In this document: positions 1 through 8,910 of the stretch, in pieces
Layout of the letters: every line of letters starts with the position of its first letter
Position numbering within the stretch: position 1 is the first letter of the stretch
NCBI GenBank assembly: GCA_949775045.1
Contig: CATKSA010000006.1
Span: 1 to 64,000, forward strand
Direction of reading: 5' to 3'
DNA: 64,000 nucleotides
Source of the DNA: Metridium senile
Taxonomy: Eukaryota > Cnidaria > Anthozoa > Actiniaria > Metridiidae
The notes under the pieces: generated by a model
Seen by the model: the letters and a program-made list of their open reading frames with translations, nothing else
The model's database searches: none
Told to the model about the DNA's origin: nothing
Program-made: the position numbers and the translations under genes

Positions 1-15
1 TTACCATGTGTGCAA

Positions 16-34
16 AAGGGAAAAACGATCCCTT
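16..34. repeat. Short inverted repeat sharing an arm with the junction repeat
   Basis: AAGGGA (16-21) and TCCCTT (29-34) are reverse complements around AAAACGA. The left arm is part of the same CAAAAGGGA that forms the right arm of the junction inverted repeat. The two pairings are therefore mutually exclusive in single-stranded DNA or RNA. Confidence 0.75.
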
Positions 35-103
35 ATGTAACCTTTGTTCATAGGTGAACAAAGGTCCCTAATGTAACTTTGTGATCCCTTTTGTAACCTT
101 ACC
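29..103. repeat. Three direct copies of a 16-bp core within one monomer
   Basis: TCCCTTATGTAACCTT (29-44), TCCCTAATGTAACTTT (65-80) and TCCCTTTTGTAACCTT (85-100) fit the pattern TCCCT-NN-TGTAAC-Y-TT. Start-to-start spacings are 36, 20 and, to the next unit, 42 bp. The second and third copies lie directly next to each other with a 20-bp period (TTTGTGA linking them). I infer that the 98-bp unit arose by local duplication of a roughly 20-bp ancestor, with the dyad segment inserted or retained between the first two copies. Confidence 0.8.
41..64. repeat. 24-bp dyad in each monomer (10-bp arms, 4-nt loop)
   Basis: CCTTTGTTCA (41-50) and TGAACAAAGG (55-64) are perfect reverse complements separated by TAGG. 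The dyad is present once per monomer throughout the array. Many monomer variants carry single changes in one arm: TTCTTAGG, GGTAAACAAAGG, GGTGAAAAAAGG, GGAGAACAAAGG and TTTATTCA. I saw no matching change in the opposite arm. One variant (CATTGGTAAAAAAGG) loses a base and several pairs. The element could extrude as a hairpin or be bound by a dimeric protein; neither is shown by the sequence. It does not match the CENP-B box. Confidence 0.9.
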
Positions 104-119
104 ATGTGTGCAAAAGGGA
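85..119. repeat. Inverted repeat spanning the monomer junction
   Basis: TCCCTTTTG (85-93) is the perfect reverse complement of CAAAAGGGA (111-119), with a 17-bp spacer that contains the junction TTACCATGTG. It recurs at nearly every junction. Variant monomers with AAAATGG or CTTGTG lose one pair. Its role is unknown. Confidence 0.85.
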
Positions 120-242
120 AAAACAATCCATTATGTAACCTTTGTTCATAGGAGAACAAAGGTCCCTAATGTAACTTTGTGATCCCTTTTGTAACCTTAC
201 CATGTGTGCAAAAGGGAGAAACGATCCCTTATGTAACCTTTG

Positions 243-2637
243 TTCATAGGTGAACAAAGGTCCCTAATGTAACTTTGTGATCCCTTGTGTAACCTTACCA
301 TGTGTGCAAAAGGGAGAAACGATCCCTTATTTAACCTTTGTTCATAGGTGAACAAAGGTCCCTAATGTAACTTTGTGATCCCTTTTGTAACCTTACCATG
401 TGTGCAAAAGGGAAAAACGATCCCTTATGTAAGCTTTGTTCTTAGGTGAACAAAGGTCCCTAATGTAACTTTGTGATCCCTTTTGTAACCTTACAATGGG
501 TGCAAAAGGGAAAAACGGTCCCTTATGTAACCTTTATTCATAAGTGAACAAAGGTCCCTAATGTAACTTTGTGATCCCTTTTGTAACCTTACCATGGGTG
601 CAAAAGGGAAAAACGGTCCCTTATGTAACCTTTGTTCATATGTGAACAAAGGTCCCTAATGTAACTTTGTGATCCCTTTTGTAACCTTACCATGTGTGCA
701 AAAGGGAAAAACAATCCATTATGTAACCTTTGTTCTTAGGTGAACAAAGGTCTCTAATGTAACTTTGTGATCCCTTTTGTAACCTTACCATGGTTGCAAA
801 AGGGAAAAACGGTCCCTTATGTAACCTTTGTTCATAGGTGAACAAAGGTCCCTAATGTAACTTTGTGATCCCTTTTGTAACCTTACTATCTGTGCAAAAT
901 GGAAAAACGATCCCTTATGTAACCTTTGTTCATAGGTGAACAAAGGTCCCTAATGTAACTTTGTGATCCCTTTTGTAACCTTACCATGTGTGCAAAAGGG
1001 AAAAACGATCCCTTATGTAACCTTTGTTCATAGGTGAACAAAGGTCCCTAATGTAACTTTGTGATCCCTTTTGTAACCTTACCATGTGTGCAAAAGGGAA
1101 AAACGATCCCTTATGTAACCTTTGTTCATAGGTGAAAAAAGGTCGCTAATGTAACTTTGTGATCCCTTTTGTAACCTTACCATGTGTGCAAAAGGGAAAA
1201 ACGATCCCTTATGTAACCTTTGTTCATTGGTAAAAAAGGTCCCTAATGTAACTTTGTGATCCCTTTTGTAACATTAACATGTGTGCAAAAGGGAAAAACG
1301 ATCCCTTATGTAACCTTTGTTCATAGGTGAACAAAGGTCCCTAATGTAACTTTGTGATCCCTTGTGTAACCTTACCATGTGTGCAAAAGGGAGAAACGAT
1401 CCCTTATTTAACCTTTGTTCATAGGTGAACAAAGGTCCCTAATGTAACTTTATGATCCCTTTTGTAACCTTACCATGTGTGCAAAAGGGAAAAACGATCC
1501 CTTATGTAACCTTTGTTCATAGGTGAACAAAGGTCCCTAATGTAACTTTGTGATCCCTTTTGTAACCTTGCCATGTGTGCAAAAGGGAGAAACGATCCCT
1601 TATGTAACCTTTGTTCATAAGTGAACAAAGGTCCCTAATGTAACTTTGTGATCCCTTTTGTAACCTTACCATGGGTGCAAAAGGGAAAAACAATCCCTTA
1701 TGTAACCTTTGTTCATAGGTGAACAAAGGTCCCTAATGTAACTTTGTGATCCCTTTTGTAACCTTACCATGGGTGCAAAAGGGAAAAACGTTCTTTTATG
1801 TAGCCTTTGTTCATAGGTAAACAAAGGTCCCTAATGTAACTTTGTGATCCCTTTTGTAACCTTACCATGGGTGCAAAAGGGAAAAACGTTCCCTTATGTA
1901 ACCTTTGTTCATAGGTAAACAAAGGTCCCTAATGTAACTTTGTGATCCCTTTTGTAACCTTACCATGGGTGCAAAAGGGAAAAACGATCCCTTATGTAAC
2001 CTTTGTTCATAGGTGAACAAAGGTCCCTAATGTAACTTTGTGATCCCTTTTGTAACCTTAACATGTGTGCAAAAGGGAAAAACGATCCCTTATGTAACCT
2101 TTGTTCATAGGTGAACAAAGGTCCCTAATGTAACTTTGTGATCCCTTTTGTAACCTTACCATGTGTGCAAAAGGGAAAAACAATCCATTATGTAACCTTT
2201 GTTCTTAGGTGAACAAAGGTCCCTAATGTAACTTTGTGATCCCTTTTGTAACCTTACCCTGTGTGCAAAAGGGAAAAACGATCCCTTATGTAACCTTTGT
2301 TCATAGGTGAACAAAGGTCCCTAATGTAACTTTGTGATCCCTTTTGTAACCTTAACATGTGTGCAAAAGGGAAAAACGATCCCTTATGTAACCTTTGTTC
2401 ATAGGTAAACAAAGGTCCCTAATGTAACTTTGTGATCCCTTTTGTAACCTTACCATGTGTGCAAAAGGGAAAAACGATCCCTTATGTAACCTTTGTTCAT
2501 AGGTGAACAAAGGTCCCTAATGTAACTTTGTGATCCCTTTTGTAACCTTACCATGTGTGCAAAAGGGAAAAACGGTCCCTTATGTAACCTTTATTCATAG
2601 GTGAACAAAGGTCCCTAATGTAACTTTGTGATCCCTT
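243..2637. repeat. 24-monomer block, copy 1 (offset 2,351 bp)
   Basis: This segment matches 2594-4988 base for base at an offset of 2,351 bp (24 monomers, one of them 97 bp). Because the matching length (about 2,395 bp) slightly exceeds the offset, the two copies are directly tandem. It carries a string of rare variants in the same order: GTAAGCTTTG, TTTATTCATAAGTG, CATATGTGAAC, GGTCTCT, CTATCTGTGCAAAATGG, GGTCGCT, CATTGGTAAAAAAGG, ATTAACATG, CTTGCCATG and the CTTTTATGTAGCC monomer (about 1796). By eye I found one difference between copies, C at 2259 against A at 4610. The left edge is set by G242 against A2593, the right by G2638 against T4989. Confidence 0.92.
1780..1972. repeat. Linked dimer: diverged monomer plus GTTCCC partner (27 copies)
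   Basis: The diverged monomer has CGTTCTTTTATGTAGCC and GGTAAACAAAGG, and its downstream neighbour has CGTTCCC, mostly also with GGTAAAC. I located the TTATGTAGCC tag at 1796, 4147, 7577, 7969, 11987, 14731, 22467, 27068, 28245, 32361, 33538, 36966, 39220, 40201, 41966, 43631, 44807, 46570, 48332, 50095, 50780, 52152, 53133, 54211, 56466, 61955 and 62641. In all 27 cases the next unit is the GTTCCC partner. The reverse does not hold: GTTCCC units near 12770, 40685, 42450 and 63420 follow a GTAGCC/CGGTCCC unit instead. The pair serves as the best landmark for reading the array. Confidence 0.9.
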
Positions 2638-4988
2638 GTGTAACCTTACCATGTGTGCAAAAGGGAGAAACGATCCCTTATTTAACCTTTGTTCATAGGT
2701 GAACAAAGGTCCCTAATGTAACTTTGTGATCCCTTTTGTAACCTTACCATGTGTGCAAAAGGGAAAAACGATCCCTTATGTAAGCTTTGTTCTTAGGTGA
2801 ACAAAGGTCCCTAATGTAACTTTGTGATCCCTTTTGTAACCTTACAATGGGTGCAAAAGGGAAAAACGGTCCCTTATGTAACCTTTATTCATAAGTGAAC
2901 AAAGGTCCCTAATGTAACTTTGTGATCCCTTTTGTAACCTTACCATGGGTGCAAAAGGGAAAAACGGTCCCTTATGTAACCTTTGTTCATATGTGAACAA
3001 AGGTCCCTAATGTAACTTTGTGATCCCTTTTGTAACCTTACCATGTGTGCAAAAGGGAAAAACAATCCATTATGTAACCTTTGTTCTTAGGTGAACAAAG
3101 GTCTCTAATGTAACTTTGTGATCCCTTTTGTAACCTTACCATGGTTGCAAAAGGGAAAAACGGTCCCTTATGTAACCTTTGTTCATAGGTGAACAAAGGT
3201 CCCTAATGTAACTTTGTGATCCCTTTTGTAACCTTACTATCTGTGCAAAATGGAAAAACGATCCCTTATGTAACCTTTGTTCATAGGTGAACAAAGGTCC
3301 CTAATGTAACTTTGTGATCCCTTTTGTAACCTTACCATGTGTGCAAAAGGGAAAAACGATCCCTTATGTAACCTTTGTTCATAGGTGAACAAAGGTCCCT
3401 AATGTAACTTTGTGATCCCTTTTGTAACCTTACCATGTGTGCAAAAGGGAAAAACGATCCCTTATGTAACCTTTGTTCATAGGTGAAAAAAGGTCGCTAA
3501 TGTAACTTTGTGATCCCTTTTGTAACCTTACCATGTGTGCAAAAGGGAAAAACGATCCCTTATGTAACCTTTGTTCATTGGTAAAAAAGGTCCCTAATGT
3601 AACTTTGTGATCCCTTTTGTAACATTAACATGTGTGCAAAAGGGAAAAACGATCCCTTATGTAACCTTTGTTCATAGGTGAACAAAGGTCCCTAATGTAA
3701 CTTTGTGATCCCTTGTGTAACCTTACCATGTGTGCAAAAGGGAGAAACGATCCCTTATTTAACCTTTGTTCATAGGTGAACAAAGGTCCCTAATGTAACT
3801 TTATGATCCCTTTTGTAACCTTACCATGTGTGCAAAAGGGAAAAACGATCCCTTATGTAACCTTTGTTCATAGGTGAACAAAGGTCCCTAATGTAACTTT
3901 GTGATCCCTTTTGTAACCTTGCCATGTGTGCAAAAGGGAGAAACGATCCCTTATGTAACCTTTGTTCATAAGTGAACAAAGGTCCCTAATGTAACTTTGT
4001 GATCCCTTTTGTAACCTTACCATGGGTGCAAAAGGGAAAAACAATCCCTTATGTAACCTTTGTTCATAGGTGAACAAAGGTCCCTAATGTAACTTTGTGA
4101 TCCCTTTTGTAACCTTACCATGGGTGCAAAAGGGAAAAACGTTCTTTTATGTAGCCTTTGTTCATAGGTAAACAAAGGTCCCTAATGTAACTTTGTGATC
4201 CCTTTTGTAACCTTACCATGGGTGCAAAAGGGAAAAACGTTCCCTTATGTAACCTTTGTTCATAGGTAAACAAAGGTCCCTAATGTAACTTTGTGATCCC
4301 TTTTGTAACCTTACCATGGGTGCAAAAGGGAAAAACGATCCCTTATGTAACCTTTGTTCATAGGTGAACAAAGGTCCCTAATGTAACTTTGTGATCCCTT
4401 TTGTAACCTTAACATGTGTGCAAAAGGGAAAAACGATCCCTTATGTAACCTTTGTTCATAGGTGAACAAAGGTCCCTAATGTAACTTTGTGATCCCTTTT
4501 GTAACCTTACCATGTGTGCAAAAGGGAAAAACAATCCATTATGTAACCTTTGTTCTTAGGTGAACAAAGGTCCCTAATGTAACTTTGTGATCCCTTTTGT
4601 AACCTTACCATGTGTGCAAAAGGGAAAAACGATCCCTTATGTAACCTTTGTTCATAGGTGAACAAAGGTCCCTAATGTAACTTTGTGATCCCTTTTGTAA
4701 CCTTAACATGTGTGCAAAAGGGAAAAACGATCCCTTATGTAACCTTTGTTCATAGGTAAACAAAGGTCCCTAATGTAACTTTGTGATCCCTTTTGTAACC
4801 TTACCATGTGTGCAAAAGGGAAAAACGATCCCTTATGTAACCTTTGTTCATAGGTGAACAAAGGTCCCTAATGTAACTTTGTGATCCCTTTTGTAACCTT
4901 ACCATGTGTGCAAAAGGGAAAAACGGTCCCTTATGTAACCTTTATTCATAGGTGAACAAAGGTCCCTAATGTAACTTTGTGATCCCTT
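2594..4988. repeat. 24-monomer block, copy 2 (offset 2,351 bp)
   Basis: This is the second, nearly identical copy of 243-2637. All private markers recur at +2,351, for example the CTTTTATGTAGCC monomer (about 1796 to 4147) and the CATTGG deletion monomer (about 1225 to 3576). The near-perfect identity over 24 monomers indicates a recent unequal exchange or replication slippage event. Confidence 0.92.
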
Positions 4989-5719
4989 TTGTAACCTTAC
5001 CATGTGTGCAAAAGGGAAAAACGGTCCCTTATGTAACCTTTGTTCATAGGTGAACAAAGGTCCCTAATGTAACTTTGTGATCCCTTTTGTAACCTTACCA
5101 TGTGTGCAAAAGGGAAAAACGATCCCTTATGTAACCTTTGTTCATAGGTGAACAAAGGTCCCTAATGTAACTTTGTGATCCCTTTTGTAACCTTACCATG
5201 TGTGCAAAAGGGAAAAACGATCCCTTATGTAACCTTTGTTCATAGGTGAACAAAGGTCCCTAATGTAACTTTGTGATCCCTTTTGTAACCTTACCATGTG
5301 TGCAAAAGGGAAAAACGATCCCTTATGTAACCTTTGTTCATAGGTGAACAAAGGTCCCTAATGTAACTTTGTGATCCCTTTTGTAACCTTACCATGTGTG
5401 CAAAAGGGAGAAATGATCCCTTATGTAACCTTTGTTCATAGGTGAACAAAGGTCCCTAATGTAACTTTGTGATCCCTTGTGTAACCTTACCATGTGTGCA
5501 AAAGGGAGAAACGATCCCTTATTTAACCTTTGTTCATAGGTGAACAAAGGTCCCTAATGTAACTTTATGATCCCTTTTGTAACCTTACCATGTGTGCAAA
5601 AGGGAAAAACGATCCCTTATGTAACCTTTGTTCATAGGTGAACAAAGGTCCCTAATGTAACTTTGTGATCCCTTTTGTAACCTTACCATGTGTGCAAAAG
5701 GGAGAAACGATCCCTTATT

Positions 5720-7148
5720 TAACCTTTGTTCATAGGTGAACAAAGGTCCCTAATGTAACTTTGTGATCCCTTTTGTAACCTTACCATGTGTGCAAAAGGG
5801 AAAAACGATCCCTTATGTAAGCTTTGTTCTTAGGTGAACAAAGGTCCCTAATGTAACTTTGTGATCCCTTTTGTAACCTTACAATTTGTGCAAAAGGGAA
5901 AAACGGTCCCTTATGTAACCTTTATTCATAAGTGAACAAAGGTCCCTAATGTAACTTTGTGATCCCTTTTGTAACCTTACCATGGGTGCAAAAGGGAAAA
6001 ACGGTCCCTTATGTAACCTTTGTTCATAGGTGAACAAAGGTCCCTAATGTAACTTTGTGATCCCTTTTGTAACCTTAACATGTGTGCAAAAGGGAAAAAC
6101 GATCCCTTATGTAACCTTTGTTCATAGGTAAACAAAGGTCCCTAATGTAACTTTGTGATCCCTTTTGTAACCTTACCATGTGTGCAAAAGGGAAAAACGA
6201 TCCCTTATGTAACCTTTGTTCTTAGGTGAACAAAGGTCCCTAATGTAACTTTGTGATCCCTTTTGTAACCTTACAATGGGTGCAAAAGGGAAAAACGATC
6301 CCTTATGTAACCTTTGTTCATAGGTAAACAAAGGTCCCTAATGTAACTTTGTGATCCCTTTTGTAACCTTACCATGTGTGCAAAAGGGAAAAACGATCCC
6401 TTATGTAACCTTTGTTCATAGGTGAACAAAGGTCCCTAATGTAACTTTGTGATCCCTTTTGTAACCTTAACATGTGTGCAAAAGGGAAAAACGATCCCTT
6501 ATGTAACCTTTGTTCATAGGTGAACAAAGGTCCCTAATGTAACTTTGTGATCCCTTTTGTAACCTTACCATGTGTGCAAAAGGGAAAAACGATCCCTTAT
6601 GTAACCTTTGTTCTTAGGTGAACAAAGGTCCCTAATGTAACTTTGTGATCCCTTTTGTAACCTTACAATGGGTGCAAAAGGGAAAAACGGTCCCTTATGT
6701 AACCTTTATTCATAGGTGAACAAAGGTCCCTAATGTAACTTTGTGATCCCTTTTGTAACCTTACCATGTGTGCAAAAGGGAAAAACGGTCCCTTATGTAA
6801 CCTTTGTTCATAGGTGAACAAAGGTCCCTAATGTAACTTTGTGATCCCTTTTGTAACCTTACCATGTGTGCAAAAGGGAAAAACGATCCCTTATGTAAGC
6901 TTTGTTCTTAGGTGAACAAAGGTCCCTAATGTAACTTTGTGATCCCTTTTGTAACCTTACAATTTGTGCAAAAGGGAAAAACGGTCCCTTATGTAACCTT
7001 TATTCATAAGTGAACAAAGGTCCCTAATGTAACTTTGTGATCCCTTTTGTAACCTTACCATGGGTGCAAAAGGGAAAAACGGTCCCTTATGTAACCTTTG
7101 TTCATAGGTGAACAAAGGTCCCTAATGTAACTTTGTGATCCCTTTTGT
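5720..7148. repeat. Partial repeat at 11-monomer spacing (1,078 bp)
   Basis: A run of about three and a half monomers containing GTAAGCTTTGTTCTTAGG, ACAATTTGTGC and TTTATTCATAAGTG (about 5720-6070) recurs at about 6798-7148. The rare ACAATTTGTG is at 5881 and 6959. The sequence between the copies is made of common monomers and of ACAATGGG variants related to those at about 490 and 2840. Confidence 0.7.
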
Positions 7149-7545
7149 AACCTTACCATGTGTGCAAAAGGGAAAAACAATCCATTATGTAACCTTTGTT
7201 CTTAGGTGAACAAAGGTCCCTAATGTAACTTTGTGATCCCTTTTGTAACCTTACCATGGTTGCAAAAGGGAAAAACGGTCCCTTATGTAACCTTTGTTCA
7301 TAGGTGAACAAAGGTCCCTAATGTAACTTTGTGATCCCTTTTGTAACCTTACCATGTGTGCAAAAGGGAGAAACGATCCCTTATGTAACCTTTGTTCATA
7401 AGTGAACAAAGGTCCCTAATGTAACTTTGTGATCCCTTTTGTAACCTTACCATGGGTGCAAAAGGGAAAAACAATCCCTTATGTAACCTTTGTTCATAGG
7501 TGAACAAAGGTCCCTAATGTAACTTTGTGATCCCTTTTGTAACCT

Positions 7546-8329
7546 TACCATGGGTGCAAAAGGGAAAAACGTTCTTTTATGTAGCCTTTGTTCATAGGTA
7601 AACAAAGGTCCCTAATGTAACTTTGTGATCCCTTTTGTAACCTTACCATGGGTGCAAAAGGGAAAAACGTTCCCTTATGTAACCTTTGTTCATAGGTAAA
7701 CAAAGGTCCCTAATGTAACTTTGTGATCCCTTTTGTAACCTTACCATGGGTGCAAAAGGGAAAAACGATCCCTTATGTAACCTTTGTTCATAGGTGAACA
7801 AAGGTCCCTAATGTAACTTTGTGATCCCTTTTGTAACCTTAACATGTGTGCAAAAGGGAAAAACGATCCCTTTTGTAACCTTTGTTCATAGGTGAACAAA
7901 GGTCCCTAATGTAACTTTGTGATCCCTTTTGTAACCTTACCATGGGTGCAAAAGGGAAAAACGTTCTTTTATGTAGCCTTTGTTCATAGGTAAACAAAGG
8001 TCCCTAATGTAACTTTGTGATCCCTTTTGTAACCTTACCATGGGTGCAAAAGGGAAAAACGTTCCCTTATGTAACCTTTGTTCATAAGTAAACAAAGGTC
8101 CCTAATGTAACTTTGTGATCCCTTTTGTAACCTTACCATGGGTGCAAAAGGGAAAAACGATCCCTTATGTAACCTTTGTTCATAGGTGAACAAAGGTCCC
8201 TAATGTAACTTTGTGATCCCTTTTGTAACCTTAACATGTGTGCAAAAGGGAAAAACGATCCCTTTTGTAACCTTTGTTCATAGGTGAACAAAGGTCCCTA
8301 ATGTAACTTTGTGATCCCTTTTGTAACCT
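7546..8329. repeat. 4-monomer tandem duplication (392 bp x 2)
   Basis: The order CTTTTATGTAGCC monomer, GTTCCC monomer, GGGTGC/GATCCC monomer and AACATG monomer with GATCCCTTTTGTAACC in place of the usual TTATG occurs twice in direct succession. The markers lie at 7577 and 7969 (392 bp apart). The unusual CCCTTTTG in the fourth monomer is shared by both copies (about 7867 and 8259) and I did not see it elsewhere. One copy has CATAAGTAAAC where the other has CATAGGTAAAC. Confidence 0.88.
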
Positions 8330-8910
8330 TACCATGTGTGCAAAAGGGAAAAACAATCCATTATGTAACCTTTGTTCTTAGGTGAACAAAGGTCCCTAAT
8401 GTAACTTTGTGATCCCTTTTGTAACCTTACCATGTGTGCAAAAGGGAAAAACGATCCCTTATGTAACCTTTGTTCATAGGTGAACAAAGGTCCCTAATGT
8501 AACTTTGTGATCCCTTTTGTAACCTTAACATGTGTGCAAAAGGGAAAAACGATCCCTTATGTAACCTTTGTTCATAAGTAAACAAAGGTCCCTAATGTAA
8601 CTTTGTGATCCCTTTTGTAACCTTACCATGTGTGCAAAAGGGAAAAACGATCCCTTATGTAACCTTTGTTCATAGGTGAACAAAGGTCCCTAATGTAACT
8701 TTGTGATCCCTTTTGTAACCTTAACATGTGTGCAAAAGGGAAAAACGATCCCTTATGTAACCTTTGTTCATAGGTGAACAAAGGTCCCTAATGTAACTTT
8801 GTGATCCCTTTTGTAACCTTACCATGTGTGCAAAAGGGAAAAACGATCCCTTATGTAACCTTTGTTCTTAGGTGAACAAAGGTCCCTAATGTAACTTTGT
8901 GATCCCTTTT

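Larger units (their letters stand above)
1..98. repeat. Reference monomer of the satellite (common form)
   Basis: This first unit is identical or nearly identical to the commonest monomer in the window and serves as a coordinate frame. In order it holds: a purine tract AAAAGGGAAAAA (14-25); the only CpG (26-27), inside ACGATCCC; the first core repeat (29-44); a 24-bp dyad (41-64); the second core repeat (65-80); GTGATCCC (81-88); and the third core repeat (85-100), which runs over the junction. It has 38 G or C in 98 bases. Two GATC sites occur per unit (27-30 and 83-86). The window happens to begin exactly in this phase; the true biological unit boundary is arbitrary. Confidence 0.93.

Noticed and set aside
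14..25. Polypurine tract of an LTR retrotransposon
   Set aside because: AAAAGGGAAAAA is purine-only, but there are no LTR ends, primer-binding site or coding remains. It recurs every 98 bp as part of the satellite.
44..60. CENP-B box
   Set aside because: The dyad region has TTCATAGG or TTCATTGG but lacks the TTCG start and the CGGG core required by the box.
41..64. Rho-independent terminator or bacterial operator
   Set aside because: The hairpin is not followed by a T run, has only modest GC content, and there is no gene nearby. The setting is a eukaryotic-type satellite.
65..71. Telomere-type repeat
   Set aside because: CCCTAAT once per monomer resembles the complement of the plant telomere unit, but there is no tandem CCCTAAA run anywhere.
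430..440. Functional HindIII or NcoI site pattern
   Set aside because: The GTAAGCTTTG variant creates AAGCTT and GGGTGC variants create CCATGG. These explain possible digest ladders but have no biological meaning in themselves.
1517..1726. Open stretches of 62-69 codons on the minus strand (also at 3868, 17881, 20132, 22776, 30143, 35141, 35924, 38178, 42491, 47487, 63637)
   Set aside because: They start at TTG rather than ATG (for example complement of 1724-1726), lie wholly inside the satellite, and exist only where variants remove stops present in other monomers. Because 98 is not a multiple of three, the frame rotates from unit to unit. The apparent protein similarity is repeat similarity.
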